DNA of 29,513 nt from an uncultured Lachnospiraceae bacterium. GTDB lineage: Bacteria; Bacillota; Clostridia; Lachnospirales; Lachnospiraceae. Made by a program: the position numbers and the translations under genes. The stretch covers positions 1 to 29,513 of the forward strand of contig CAJUDS010000025.1 in the NCBI GenBank assembly GCA_910585345.1. The letters run 5' to 3'. This document shows positions 8,717 through 16,629 of the stretch, in pieces; position 1 is the stretch's first letter; each line of letters starts with the position of its first letter. The notes beneath the pieces were generated by a model. That model saw nothing but the letters and a program-made list of their open reading frames with translations. It was not told where the DNA came from and searched no databases.

Positions 8717-10939
8717 ATGAGCTTTGAAACCTTAAGATTAAATGATGAATACAGAACGGCTATAGCGATTACATCCCGTGATTTTTACACGCCGATACTC
8801 AAATATGCCGTGAAATATGACAGGGCGGTAGGATTCTTCTCGTCTTCATCCTTGGTACACATTGCAGAGGGGCTTTTGCCATTTGTAAATCATGGGGGAA
8901 ACATGAGACTGGTGGCATCCCCAATACTTAGCCAAGAGGATGTGGCGGCTATCAGAGAGGGGTATAAAAGGAGGGAGGATGTAATATTCGGGGCTATACA
9001 GAGAGAACTGTACGAACCCAATGATTTCAAGGAAAGTGAGCGGCTCAATCTCTTGGCAAACTTAATTGCGGATGGACGCATGGATATTAAAATTGCTTTT
9101 GTAGAAAACAATCAGCATTATGGAATTTACCATGAAAAGATGGGTATTTTCTATGATGGAGACGGAAATAAAATAGCGTTCTCCGGATCTAATAACGAAA
9201 CATACACGGGCATGGATGTCAATTATGAAGCCTTTGATGTGTTTTGTTCATGGAAAAACGAAAAGGATGCGGGACGTGTAGCGGGGAAAGAAGTGGCATT
9301 TGAACGGATATGGAACGGACAAGATCCGAAAGTGTCAACCCTAGAAATGCCGGAAGTGAAAGACTCCATATTAAAGAAATATATGCGGGAGAAGAAAGCG
9401 TATGTTGAATTTGATGAAATGCAGTTTATACCCGACGAATGCAGTGATGCTTCGGAAATGGATGGAGAACTTATCAAAAGAGAAGTATATGGAGCAAGAG
9501 TTCCGGAAGATGTGCATCTGCATGATTATCAGAAAGAAGCAATAGAGCGATGGAAAGAACATGGTTTCAATGGGATTTTCGACATGGCTACAGGAACGGG
9601 AAAGACATATACGGGTTTAGGAGCAGTAGCGTGTCTTTCGGAATATGTGGGAGATAGTCTGGCAGTAATTATCGTGTGTCCATACCAGCATCTCGTTGAA
9701 CAATGGAAAGAGGATATTGAACGGTTTGGCATGAATCCCATCGTAGGGTACGGTGCAATTCCGGCAAAGCAATGGAAACCCCGATTGACTGATGCTATAA
9801 GAAACCACAAATTGAAAGTGAAGCGAAGGCAGTTCTTCTGCTTTGTAACTACTAATGCTACTTTTTCGGGTGAGTTTGTCCAAGAGCAGATTGCCAAAAT
9901 AAAAGGAAATGCGCTGCTGTTGGTAGACGAAGCACATAACTTTGGCGCGGAGTATTTAAGGAGGCTGCTGTCCGAAAAGTTTAACTATCGCCTCGCATTG
10001 TCTGCAACTCTTGATCGGCATGGCGATCTGGAGGGAACACAAGCGTTATATGATTATTTCGGTGAGAAATGTATTGAATATACGCTTGACCGGGCTATTG
10101 AAGAAAAGAAACTGACACCATATAAGTATTATCCGGTTATTGTTTCGTTGTCTGAAGAAGAACGAATGCAGTATGACACATTATCCCGCCAGATAGCAAA
10201 GTGCATCATCAAGGGAAGAAATGGACGGGTTAAGTTAAGTGAAAAGGGGAAACGGTTAGCTTTGGCCAGAGCCAGGATTGTTGCCGGGGCTGTAAGCAAG
10301 ATACAGAAGCTTGAAGAATACATAGAGCCATATCGCAATGAAAAGCATCTCTTGGTATATTGTGGAGCTACCAAGCTGCTTGAGCAGAATGAAGATTATA
10401 CGGAAGTCGATGTAGAGGATATAAGACAGATTGATGCAGTTACGGATTTGCTTGGAAACCGCTTGGGAATGAGCGTATCGCAGTTTACTTCCAATGAGAG
10501 CGTGGAGGAGCGGGCAATCTTGAAAGAGGAATACGCCAATGGTGATACGTTGCAGGCGCTAATAGCGATTAAGTGTCTGGATGAAGGCGTGAACATTCCC
10601 AGGATAAAAGTTGCGTTCATCCTGGCAAGCACTACGAATCCCAAAGAATACATCCAACGGCGAGGGAGAGTGCTTCGATTGGCACCGGGCAAGGAATATG
10701 CGGAGATATATGATTTTATTACGCTTCCAAGACCGTTAGACGAGGTACACTCACTGACGGAAGAAGAAATGAAACGAGAGCTTACACTTGTAAAAAACGA
10801 AATTTGCAGAGCGGAGGAGTTTTCGCGTATAGCAATGAATAGAGCCTCATGTATGGCGATTTTGGATGAAGTAAGAGAAGCGTATGACTTACAGGACTAC
10901 ATCTTAGATTTTGAGGAGGACTTTACTTATGGAGAATAA
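8717..10939 (+). CDS. PLD-nuclease / DEAH helicase fusion
   Basis: This 740-aa protein joins two domains. The N-terminal part has a phospholipase-D-type nuclease motif, H139-x-K141 followed by GSNN at 157-160. The C-terminal part is an SF2 helicase: motif I ATGTGKT at 291-297, motif II DEAH at 404-407, motif III SAT at 429-431 and motif VI QRRGR at 647-651. A single HKD motif suggests it would dimerise to form an active site, as in other PLD nucleases. It is the best candidate in the operon for DNA cleavage of invaders, by analogy with other PLD-helicase defence proteins. It starts 4 nt after the desulfurase stop; the ATG at 8717 is preferred over the GTG at 8702 because of GAGG at 8704-8707. 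Confidence 0.88.
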   Translation: MSFETLRLNDEYRTAIAITSRDFYTPILKYAVKYDRAVGFFSSSSLVHIAEGLLPFVNHGGNMRLVASPILSQEDVAAIREGYKRREDVIFGAIQRELYEPNDFKESERLNLLANLIADGRMDIKIAFVENNQHYGIYHEKMGIFYDGDGNKIAFSGSNNETYTGMDVNYEAFDVFCSWKNEKDAGRVAGKEVAFERIWNGQDPKVSTLEMPEVKDSILKKYMREKKAYVEFDEMQFIPDECSDASEMDGELIKREVYGARVPEDVHLHDYQKEAIERWKEHGFNGIFDMATGTGKTYTGLGAVACLSEYVGDSLAVIIVCPYQHLVEQWKEDIERFGMNPIVGYGAIPAKQWKPRLTDAIRNHKLKVKRRQFFCFVTTNATFSGEFVQEQIAKIKGNALLLVDEAHNFGAEYLRRLLSEKFNYRLALSATLDRHGDLEGTQALYDYFGEKCIEYTLDRAIEEKKLTPYKYYPVIVSLSEEERMQYDTLSRQIAKCIIKGRNGRVKLSEKGKRLALARARIVAGAVSKIQKLEEYIEPYRNEKHLLVYCGATKLLEQNEDYTEVDVEDIRQIDAVTDLLGNRLGMSVSQFTSNESVEERAILKEEYANGDTLQALIAIKCLDEGVNIPRIKVAFILASTTNPKEYIQRRGRVLRLAPGKEYAEIYDFITLPRPLDEVHSLTEEEMKRELTLVKNEICRAEEFSRIAMNRASCMAILDEVREAYDLQDYILDFEEDFTYGE

Positions 10940-11102
10940 TGAGATTGTGAATGGCATTGAGGTTGATGTAGACAAGGCGCAAAGGCTCATAAAAAAAGTC
11001 ATCGTAAAGGAAAAGCGCAACTTGAGGACAAAAGAGTTTGGCGATGCGGAGATGGTAAAGAAAATAAAGAAGATGATTGAGGAGGAAGTAGAATGCTATT
11101 AA
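10929..11102 (+). CDS. Small charged protein, 57 aa, overlapping both neighbours
   Basis: This gene overlaps the helicase end by 11 nt and the DndD-like start by 10 nt. A near-perfect ribosome binding site (AGGAGG, 10914-10919) lies 9 nt before its ATG, which is strong evidence that it is translated. The product (MENNEIVNGIEVDVDKAQRL at its N-terminus) is rich in Lys and Glu and predicted largely helical, with no cysteine motif except C56 near the end. I do not recognise a family. The conserved-looking overlap suggests translational coupling and a fixed ratio with the DndD-like ATPase. A small helical subunit for the DndC/DndD complex is one reading. Confidence 0.65.
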   Translation: MENNEIVNGIEVDVDKAQRLIKKVIVKEKRNLRTKEFGDAEMVKKIKKMIEEEVECY

Positions 11103-13084
11103 AAAGTATGAGTTTATCAAATTTCAGACAGTTTAATGGAACCCAGACGATTACCTTCTCAACTGATGCGGAGAGAAATGTTACTGTGATAATGGGAGAA
11201 AACGGCTCTGGTAAGACAACTCTTGCACAGGCATTCACATGGTGCTTGTATGGAGATACAGATTTTGACGATCAGAATGTCCTTAACAAAGTGATTGCTC
11301 AAGACATTGGACCAAGCGGAGAGGCCATGGTTCAGGTCAAATTATCCATGGCACATATGGGGATTGATTATGTGCTTACCCGTGAGCAGAAATATACAAC
11401 GGATTCCACGGGCAATCTGAAAAGACCCAACAATACCACATTTAAGATTCAGTATAAAAATTCTGATGGACAGCAGGATTTTGTTAAGGATACCGAGGTT
11501 GACCTGAGAATGAGGGAGATTCTGCCCAAAGAGCTTGCAAAGTATTTTTTCTTTGATGGCGAGCGTATCGGAAACATGAGTAAGGAAATCCGCAAGGGAA
11601 AGAGTAAGGAATTTGCAGATGCGGTTAAAAGCCTCCTGGGATTGAGTGCATTTACAGAAGCTTTAGATCATCTTGGCGGCAGGGCGCAGAATACGGTCAT
11701 TAAAAGTTATGATAACGCATACAGCGCCGAGAGTGATTCTAAAATCGCCCAATACAGAAAGGAAATTGATGAATACGAAAAAAGGCTGACGACAATAGAT
11801 AGCCGTCTGGCTGAAATTGATAATGAAGAATTTACCGCAAGTGAAAAGGCAAAGGAGTATGACAGGAAGATTGCGGAGAATAAGGATGGTGAAGCATTAG
11901 CTAAGCGCAGAGAGTTTCTTAAGAACAAAATATCCGGCCTGATGGCAAGCAAGGTCAGCAGTACGGCTGGCGTCATTGATACCTTTAACCGGAAAGGCGC
12001 CTCCTGGATGGCGATCAAGATGATTCACGATGCGTTAAAGGAATTGGCCGAAGCAGATAAAATTGATACGGGAATTCCCGATATTCATGCCCGGACTATA
12101 CAATACCTTATCAATCGGAAAACCTGTCTCTGCGGGGCTTCGATTGAATTTGGCAACAGAGAATATACAGAGTTGAATAAACTTTTGGATTATATTCCCC
12201 CTAAGAGTATAGGAACCTTAATAAGCCAATTTGTGAGAGAGTGCGAGCTAAAAAGTAACGGAGCGGCAGATGCCTTTGAGGATGTTGCCGGAAAATTCAG
12301 CGTGGTAAGCGAATTTGATTCAGATTATGCTGAATTGCTGGGTGAAATCGAGACTATCAATAAGAAACTGGAGGGGATGCTGAATGTTGGCGAACTCCAG
12401 AAAAAGTATGCTTTCTTTAACAATGAAGTCCGCAGGCTGAGAGTGGAACGGTATCGTCTATTGGAGGAAAGAGGAGGCATAGTCACAAAAAAGGATAGAT
12501 GTGAAACCAACATAAACGAGTTGGTCCTTAAGGACGAGAATAACAGGAGGCTGGCCCGTTTCAAGGCGTATGCAACATATATGTACAGGTATTTGTATTC
12601 TGTATACAGTGAAAAGGAGACAGAGGTTCGTCAGAAATTAGAGCTGACAGTAAATCAGATATTTAAGGAAATCTACAATGGGGGCTTTTCACTTGTCCTA
12701 GATGAAAAATACAATATTCAGATCCAGGTTGATGATTTTGAGGGTTATTCCGGGGATGTGGAAACTTCGACCGCACAGAGCATTTCGGTTATTTTTGCCT
12801 TTATTGCCGGGGTAATCAAGATGGCGAGGGAGAACAATTCGGATGAAAATTCCATGTTAATGACGGAAGCCTATCCGCTTGTCATGGATGCACCTTTATC
12901 CGCGTTTGATAAGACGAGAATCAAGACTATCTGTGAAGCATTGCCTAAAGTGGCCGAACAGGTCATCATCTTTATCAAGGATACGGACGGTGAAATCGCG
13001 GAAACCAATATGGGAGCCAAAGTGGGGGTGCGCTATCTGTTTGACAAAATCAATGAATTTGAGACAAAATTGGTAGGGAGGTAA
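11093..13084 (+). CDS. dndD: DndD-like SMC/RecF-type ATPase
   Basis: This 663-aa protein matches DndD in length and plan. The N-terminal ATPase lobe opens with LKSMSLSNFRQFNGTQTI and has Walker A GENGSGKT at 35-42. A long charged coiled-coil region runs from about 210 to 510, with C345-L-C347 near its middle in the position of a Rad50-like hook. The C-terminal lobe has Walker B/D-loop sequence VMDAPLSAFD from residue 597. The usual ABC signature is degenerate (STAQS). DndD ATPases act in phosphorothioation with DndC and DndE, probably in DNA handling or nicking. The ATG overlaps the 57-aa gene and has GAGGAGG just upstream. Confidence 0.85.
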   Translation: MLLKSMSLSNFRQFNGTQTITFSTDAERNVTVIMGENGSGKTTLAQAFTWCLYGDTDFDDQNVLNKVIAQDIGPSGEAMVQVKLSMAHMGIDYVLTREQKYTTDSTGNLKRPNNTTFKIQYKNSDGQQDFVKDTEVDLRMREILPKELAKYFFFDGERIGNMSKEIRKGKSKEFADAVKSLLGLSAFTEALDHLGGRAQNTVIKSYDNAYSAESDSKIAQYRKEIDEYEKRLTTIDSRLAEIDNEEFTASEKAKEYDRKIAENKDGEALAKRREFLKNKISGLMASKVSSTAGVIDTFNRKGASWMAIKMIHDALKELAEADKIDTGIPDIHARTIQYLINRKTCLCGASIEFGNREYTELNKLLDYIPPKSIGTLISQFVRECELKSNGAADAFEDVAGKFSVVSEFDSDYAELLGEIETINKKLEGMLNVGELQKKYAFFNNEVRRLRVERYRLLEERGGIVTKKDRCETNINELVLKDENNRRLARFKAYATYMYRYLYSVYSEKETEVRQKLELTVNQIFKEIYNGGFSLVLDEKYNIQIQVDDFEGYSGDVETSTAQSISVIFAFIAGVIKMARENNSDENSMLMTEAYPLVMDAPLSAFDKTRIKTICEALPKVAEQVIIFIKDTDGEIAETNMGAKVGVRYLFDKINEFETKLVGR

Positions 13085-13089
13085 CAGCC

Positions 13090-13614
13090 ATGTTTGACAA
13101 GGAATATTCATTTAAGGGAAGTCATGCGGAAAAAGTGAACCGCCTTACAGCCAAGTTTGACGATAAAAACCAATTGTTTAAGCGTAATTTGGATGTGTAT
13201 ATTATGGCGCCTATTGTGGGCTTTCTCTATCAGAGGAAAGCGGAAGCTAACATTGGAGACGGCACCCAGACAAAGATATTTCCAGAGCAGCTTATTAAGA
13301 ACAGGGATGATCTGGCGTTTAATTACAGACTCATCATGCTGCTGGATAAAAAGAATGCACCGCAGGTTGATGAGCGAGTTGACAAGGCATTTCGGCTTTT
13401 CAACAGCGATAAGGCCGGGGCAGATGAAGCATTGTATGATCAGTATGTATTGGGCGGTGTTGATATCCTGTATGAGAAGCTGATGGAAAATGCAAGCGGT
13501 CCAGAAGAATACCTGAAGAACTTATATGATTTTATGGAAGAAATGGACGAAAGGTACAACCAGACGATAGATCCGGATAGAATATCAGAACTATGCAAGC
13601 TGGCAAAGCAGTAA
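13090..13614 (+). CDS. Hypothetical protein in the DndE position, 174 aa
   Basis: This 174-aa protein begins 5 nt after the DndD-like stop, with GGGAGG at 13076-13081 as ribosome binding site. It looks all-helical and charged, with no cysteines until C170 and no signal or membrane segment. Visible stretches include FKRNLDVYIMAPIVGFLYQR and a C-terminal acidic helix (YDFMEEMDERYNQ). It does not look like DndE, which is shorter (about 110-130 aa). It sits where dndE lies in classical dnd operons, so it may be a functional stand-in or a partner of the DndD-like ATPase. Function unknown. Confidence 0.7.
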   Translation: MFDKEYSFKGSHAEKVNRLTAKFDDKNQLFKRNLDVYIMAPIVGFLYQRKAEANIGDGTQTKIFPEQLIKNRDDLAFNYRLIMLLDKKNAPQVDERVDKAFRLFNSDKAGADEALYDQYVLGGVDILYEKLMENASGPEEYLKNLYDFMEEMDERYNQTIDPDRISELCKLAKQ

Positions 13615-13616
13615 TC

Positions 13617-14669
13617 ATGGAAAAGCTGAAAGATAAGAAAGCCGAGATAGAAGAATATCTCTTAAAAGAATACCAAAGAAAAGGCTTTCTGCTGGAGGAC
13701 GATATCATAGATGTGTGCATTGATAACGACTTGGGTGTAATTGAAATTGATGCGCTGTGTGATAAACTTCTGAATAAAAATATCATTGTACGGGATCATG
13801 CCGGAAAAATCGAGGATGAGGATAACGGCACCTATGTGGATAGGAGCCAGTTGGATTATGAGCAGTTTCTGAACAAGATTAAGGCGGAGTACCCTAACTG
13901 TGCTGCGGTTATTGATGAAATTCTTACCATTCTCCCACCGCAGTCAAAAGAATGCCAGACTCTGATAGGCCCCGCTCAAAGCGGTAATGAATATGCCCGT
14001 GAAAGAGTGATATGCATGTATCTGAGGACGGTTATGAGACAGGCATATTCTTTTTCCAAAAGCAATTATTGTGATTTCGAGGATGCTTTTCAAGACGGTG
14101 TGATTGGATTGGTGAATGCTTTGGACAAGTACGACGTTACAAGTCCTGATCAGTTTTCTGCTTATTTCCAATTGTGGGTAATGCAGCGCATGAGCAGGTT
14201 TTCGGAAATCCGAGGAACCGTCATGCGATATCCGGTACATTTCAGAGAGCAACTGTTTGGCATTGTCAGCAAGGCTTGTGCGATGATGGAGGATGATGAT
14301 TTCGAGAAAGCTGTGGAATGGGCTGATGAGGAATTTTATGGGGGCAATTTTTTTGCTGATGGAATAGAGAAGAAATATGTGCTGCCTTATGTGGAGATAC
14401 CGGAAGATTTGCCTGCGGATGATCTGTATGAAGCGGTACATAATGCGACCATTAAGCCCATAGTAAATGATATTCTTTCCGATCTCAGGGATAAGGAACG
14501 AGATGTTCTGAAGTTACGGTATGGACTAAAGGACGGAAGGGCGCGGACATTGGAAGAAGTTGGAGCATTCTATGAGGTTACGCGCGAAAGAGTCCGCCAG
14601 ATTGAAACGAAAGCCTTAAGGAAGCTGGCGCACACAAAGAGAGCTGAAAAGTTAAGGGATTTTTGGTAG
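13617..14669 (+). CDS. RNA polymerase sigma-70 family factor, RpoD-like
   Basis: This 350-aa sigma factor is the last gene of the operon, 2 nt after the 174-aa gene. Residues 1-62 resemble the winged-helix region 1.1 of primary sigma factors. Region 2 covers about 124-190 and is followed by RYPVH (P206-H208), equivalent to the RIPVH of RpoD region 3.0. Region 4 is very RpoD-like: LKLRYGLKDGRARTLEEVG, then VTRERVRQIETKALRKL from V321. This implies recognition of TTGACA-like -35 elements, while the diverged region 2.3/2.4 suggests altered -10 recognition. I chose the ATG at 13617; an in-frame ATG at 13593 lies inside the previous gene. It could control the operon, the mobile element or host genes during attack. 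Confidence 0.9.
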   Translation: MEKLKDKKAEIEEYLLKEYQRKGFLLEDDIIDVCIDNDLGVIEIDALCDKLLNKNIIVRDHAGKIEDEDNGTYVDRSQLDYEQFLNKIKAEYPNCAAVIDEILTILPPQSKECQTLIGPAQSGNEYARERVICMYLRTVMRQAYSFSKSNYCDFEDAFQDGVIGLVNALDKYDVTSPDQFSAYFQLWVMQRMSRFSEIRGTVMRYPVHFREQLFGIVSKACAMMEDDDFEKAVEWADEEFYGGNFFADGIEKKYVLPYVEIPEDLPADDLYEAVHNATIKPIVNDILSDLRDKERDVLKLRYGLKDGRARTLEEVGAFYEVTRERVRQIETKALRKLAHTKRAEKLRDFW

Positions 14670-14731
14670 ATTTTATAATATTTAAAGTCAATTTATTATA
14701 TTTCAAATGGTAAAACAATTTTGGAGGAAAT

Positions 14732-15586
14732 ATGGAATTGTACAGAATTATCAGTCTGGAAACATTTATTGATTTATTGCACCACAAGCGAGAGCGATAT
14801 GTCAGACCTTCTACATGGGAAGATGTATTTGAGGGATATTTGTTTTCAAAAATATATGATCCTATTGAACGCAGAAAAATCGTTGAAAACATATACTATA
14901 CTATTTGCCCTAGAAATTATCAGGCTACTATTGAAAACATGTTAAGGTTGGAACATTCCAAGTGGTTTGTATATGGTCAATGTTGGTCAACAGAAGCGGA
15001 AAGCGATGCCATGTGGAGGATTTACTCATACGGAAAGCATTCCATACAGATACAGACTACAAAAGCAAAAATAGAACATCTTTTTGACGATACAGAGAAC
15101 ATAAAGCACATAATAGAACCGATTAAATATGATATTGATCCTGCTGATGATTTAACCCAGAAACAAATACAACAATTAAAATCGACTCTTAGCATCTACG
15201 AACCATATTTGCACAAACGCAAAGCTTTCAGTCACGAAAATGAAATTAGAGTGTTAGTAGACGATAGCAGTTATTTTCAAATGACAGAAATGAGTATGAT
15301 GGGGGCTAATTGGAAAATTTATGAAACCATGAAGCAAAAGAAAAATGACCAGGAAGTTTTGGAGGAGATTTTGTCTCGCCTCGATAATTATATGGATAAG
15401 TGGAACACTAATAATCTGCCGAATTCAGTATATATCGAAAATATTGATTTGAAAGAATATGTATCAGCGGTTGTAGTTAATCCGTTTGCCGAGGAATGGT
15501 ATGTAGACTTGATAAAAGGATTGTGCGAAGAATACGAGATAAATTGTCTTGGGCAATCACAACTGTACAAAATAAATATTACATAA
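14732..15586 (+). CDS. DUF2971 domain protein
   Basis: This 284-aa protein has hallmarks of DUF2971: LYRIISLETFIDLL at the start, a WSTEAESDAMWRIYS motif in the middle, and KRKAFSHENEIRVLVDD near residue 165. The family is of unknown biochemical function and common in defence islands and accessory genome. It has its own strong ribosome binding site (GGAGG, 14722-14726) 62 nt after the sigma gene, in an AT-rich gap that may also hold a weak promoter. Base composition is AT-richer than the operon, suggesting a separate origin. It may be an accessory gene of the defence operon or an independent one. Confidence 0.8.
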   Translation: MELYRIISLETFIDLLHHKRERYVRPSTWEDVFEGYLFSKIYDPIERRKIVENIYYTICPRNYQATIENMLRLEHSKWFVYGQCWSTEAESDAMWRIYSYGKHSIQIQTTKAKIEHLFDDTENIKHIIEPIKYDIDPADDLTQKQIQQLKSTLSIYEPYLHKRKAFSHENEIRVLVDDSSYFQMTEMSMMGANWKIYETMKQKKNDQEVLEEILSRLDNYMDKWNTNNLPNSVYIENIDLKEYVSAVVVNPFAEEWYVDLIKGLCEEYEINCLGQSQLYKINIT

Positions 15587-15719
15587 TCCTGATATATTTG
15601 GCTCGATTATAAATTAAGCATATACGGGGTGTTTTGAAAACAATAATTCAAAGACTTCTGGAATCAGTCTGCTGGATTGAAAACTAAATTACTTCATAAA
15701 ATGAAATATAAAATGCAAT

Positions 15720-15752
15720 AAAAAGTCTGATTTCTACGATTGGACTTTTTTT
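15720..15752 (+). terminator. Intrinsic terminator after DUF2971 gene
   Basis: AAAAAGTC at 15720-15727 pairs with GACTTTTT at 15743-15750, and the T-run continues to 15752. The A-run on the left arm would let it act in both directions. It separates the defence operon from the mobile-element module. Confidence 0.7.
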
Positions 15753-15771
15753 GTGTCACAATCTGCGATAT

Positions 15772-15826
15772 TTGACAGTATTATGACTGCATTCCGATAA
15801 TTTGAGACGCACAATTTTGTTATAAT
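15772..15826 (+). promoter_or_regulatory. Promoter region for the sigma-like leader transcript
   Basis: Two promoter candidates overlap here. The first is a perfect TTGACA at 15772-15777 with GATAAT at 15796-15801 (spacer 18). The second is a perfect TATAAT at 15821-15826 preceded by TG at 15818-15819 (extended -10) with no good -35. Either would start transcription before 15835 and run into the terminator at 15952. Confidence 0.65.
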
Positions 15827-15870
15827 CTTCTTATCAACAAAAAATGAGGGGGTTTGGCAAAATTGTCCAT

Positions 15871-15991
15871 CAAAAGCTGTTCCCCACCGTCGGAAGGAAA
15901 CAGCTTTTGCAGAAAAAACGAAAAAAGGGAAAAGGGATTCATTCCAATAGCAGCACCGTAGCCAGTAAAAAGGTTACGGTGCTTTTTTTTT
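15871..15991 (+). terminator. Leader hairpin plus strong intrinsic terminator (attenuator-like)
   Basis: Two structures follow the promoter. CAAAAGCTGTT at 15871-15881 pairs with AACAGCTTTTG at 15899-15909. AGCACCGTA at 15952-15960 then pairs with TACGGTGCT at 15975-15983, followed at once by a run of nine Ts to 15991. The second is a textbook terminator about 195 nt before the sigma-like start codon. It would give either a roughly 150-nt small RNA or an attenuated leader. Confidence 0.7.
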
Positions 15992-16011
15992 CGACAAAAT
16001 GTTATTTTATA

Positions 16012-16038
16012 CCCCATAAAACCACCATATTTATGGGG
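16012..16038. repeat. Perfect 9-bp inverted repeat
   Basis: CCCCATAAA at 16012-16020 pairs with TTTATGGGG at 16030-16038 across a 9-nt loop. No T-run follows on the plus strand, so it is more likely a protein-binding site or leader hairpin than a terminator. Confidence 0.5.
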
Positions 16039-16137
16039 AAAACGCCCGTCATAGGTCAATTTGTTTTACTTTATGGCATATGCGTCTGTCAAATTTTATT
16101 GTTGAAAATGGTGGGAGTCAGCAGATGCAGGGATCCG

Positions 16138-16180
16138 CCCTCCGGGAATCTGAAACTATTTCAATTTCAAATTCGGAGGG
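16138..16180 (+). promoter_or_regulatory. Hairpin sequestering the ribosome binding site of the sigma-like gene
   Basis: CCCTCCG at 16138-16144 is the reverse complement of CGGAGGG at 16174-16180, which contains the GGAGGG ribosome binding site of the gene at 16186. With a 2-nt bulge the stem extends by AAT/ATT, and an inner GAAA/TTTC stem fits in the loop. This would hide the site until it is opened. Confidence 0.55.
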
Positions 16181-16185
16181 TAGAA

Positions 16186-16629
16186 ATGGCAGAAAAAGAA
16201 TATTTCCTATTTATAGAAGGAAAGAGGATCGAGGTTACAGAGGAGGTCTATCGGGAGTATTACCGGGGAGAACGCAGGGAGCGTTATTTTATGGAAGACC
16301 TGAAACGTGGGCGGACAGTTACCGATCCGAAGACAAAGGAAAGCCGATATGTGCCTGGGCGTGAGGATTCCTATGAGCGTCTCTTGGAGGCAGGCAAGGA
16401 TTTTCCCGCACCGGGGAAATCCCTGGAGGAACATATTGCGTGCTCCGTCCTTTTGGAACAGGCAGTGGGAAGGCTGGAGCGGGAGGAACAGGAACTCATC
16501 AGGGCGCTTTATTATCGTGGGATGACGGAGAGGGAAGCTTGTGAGGCTTTACATATCCCAAAGACCACGCTCCGGCGCAGGCGTGACAGGGCTCTTTCCA
16601 GGCTGAGAAAAATTTTGGAGGGGAAATGA
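16186..16629 (+). CDS. Sigma-70 region 4 domain protein
   Basis: This 147-aa protein has a C-terminal helix-turn-helix of the sigma region 4 type (residues about 85-145: LEREEQELIRALYYRGMTER, then ACEALHIPKTTLRRRRDRAL). There is no region 2, so it is either a truncated sigma-like factor or a DNA-binding regulator. Similar proteins are common in mobile elements of Clostridia. The ATG at 16186 follows GGAGGG by 5 nt; the frame stays open upstream to 15844, but that part crosses the terminator and is unlikely to be coding. It is expressed, if at all, through the attenuator and sequestered ribosome binding site upstream. It probably controls genes of the element. Confidence 0.8.
   Translation: MAEKEYFLFIEGKRIEVTEEVYREYYRGERRERYFMEDLKRGRTVTDPKTKESRYVPGREDSYERLLEAGKDFPAPGKSLEEHIACSVLLEQAVGRLEREEQELIRALYYRGMTEREACEALHIPKTTLRRRRDRALSRLRKILEGK

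Noticed and set aside
15844..16185. In-frame upstream extension of the sigma-like gene to an ATG at 15844
   Set aside because: It would be translated across an intrinsic terminator and several hairpins. The ATG at 16186 has a proper ribosome binding site and begins the recognisable protein.
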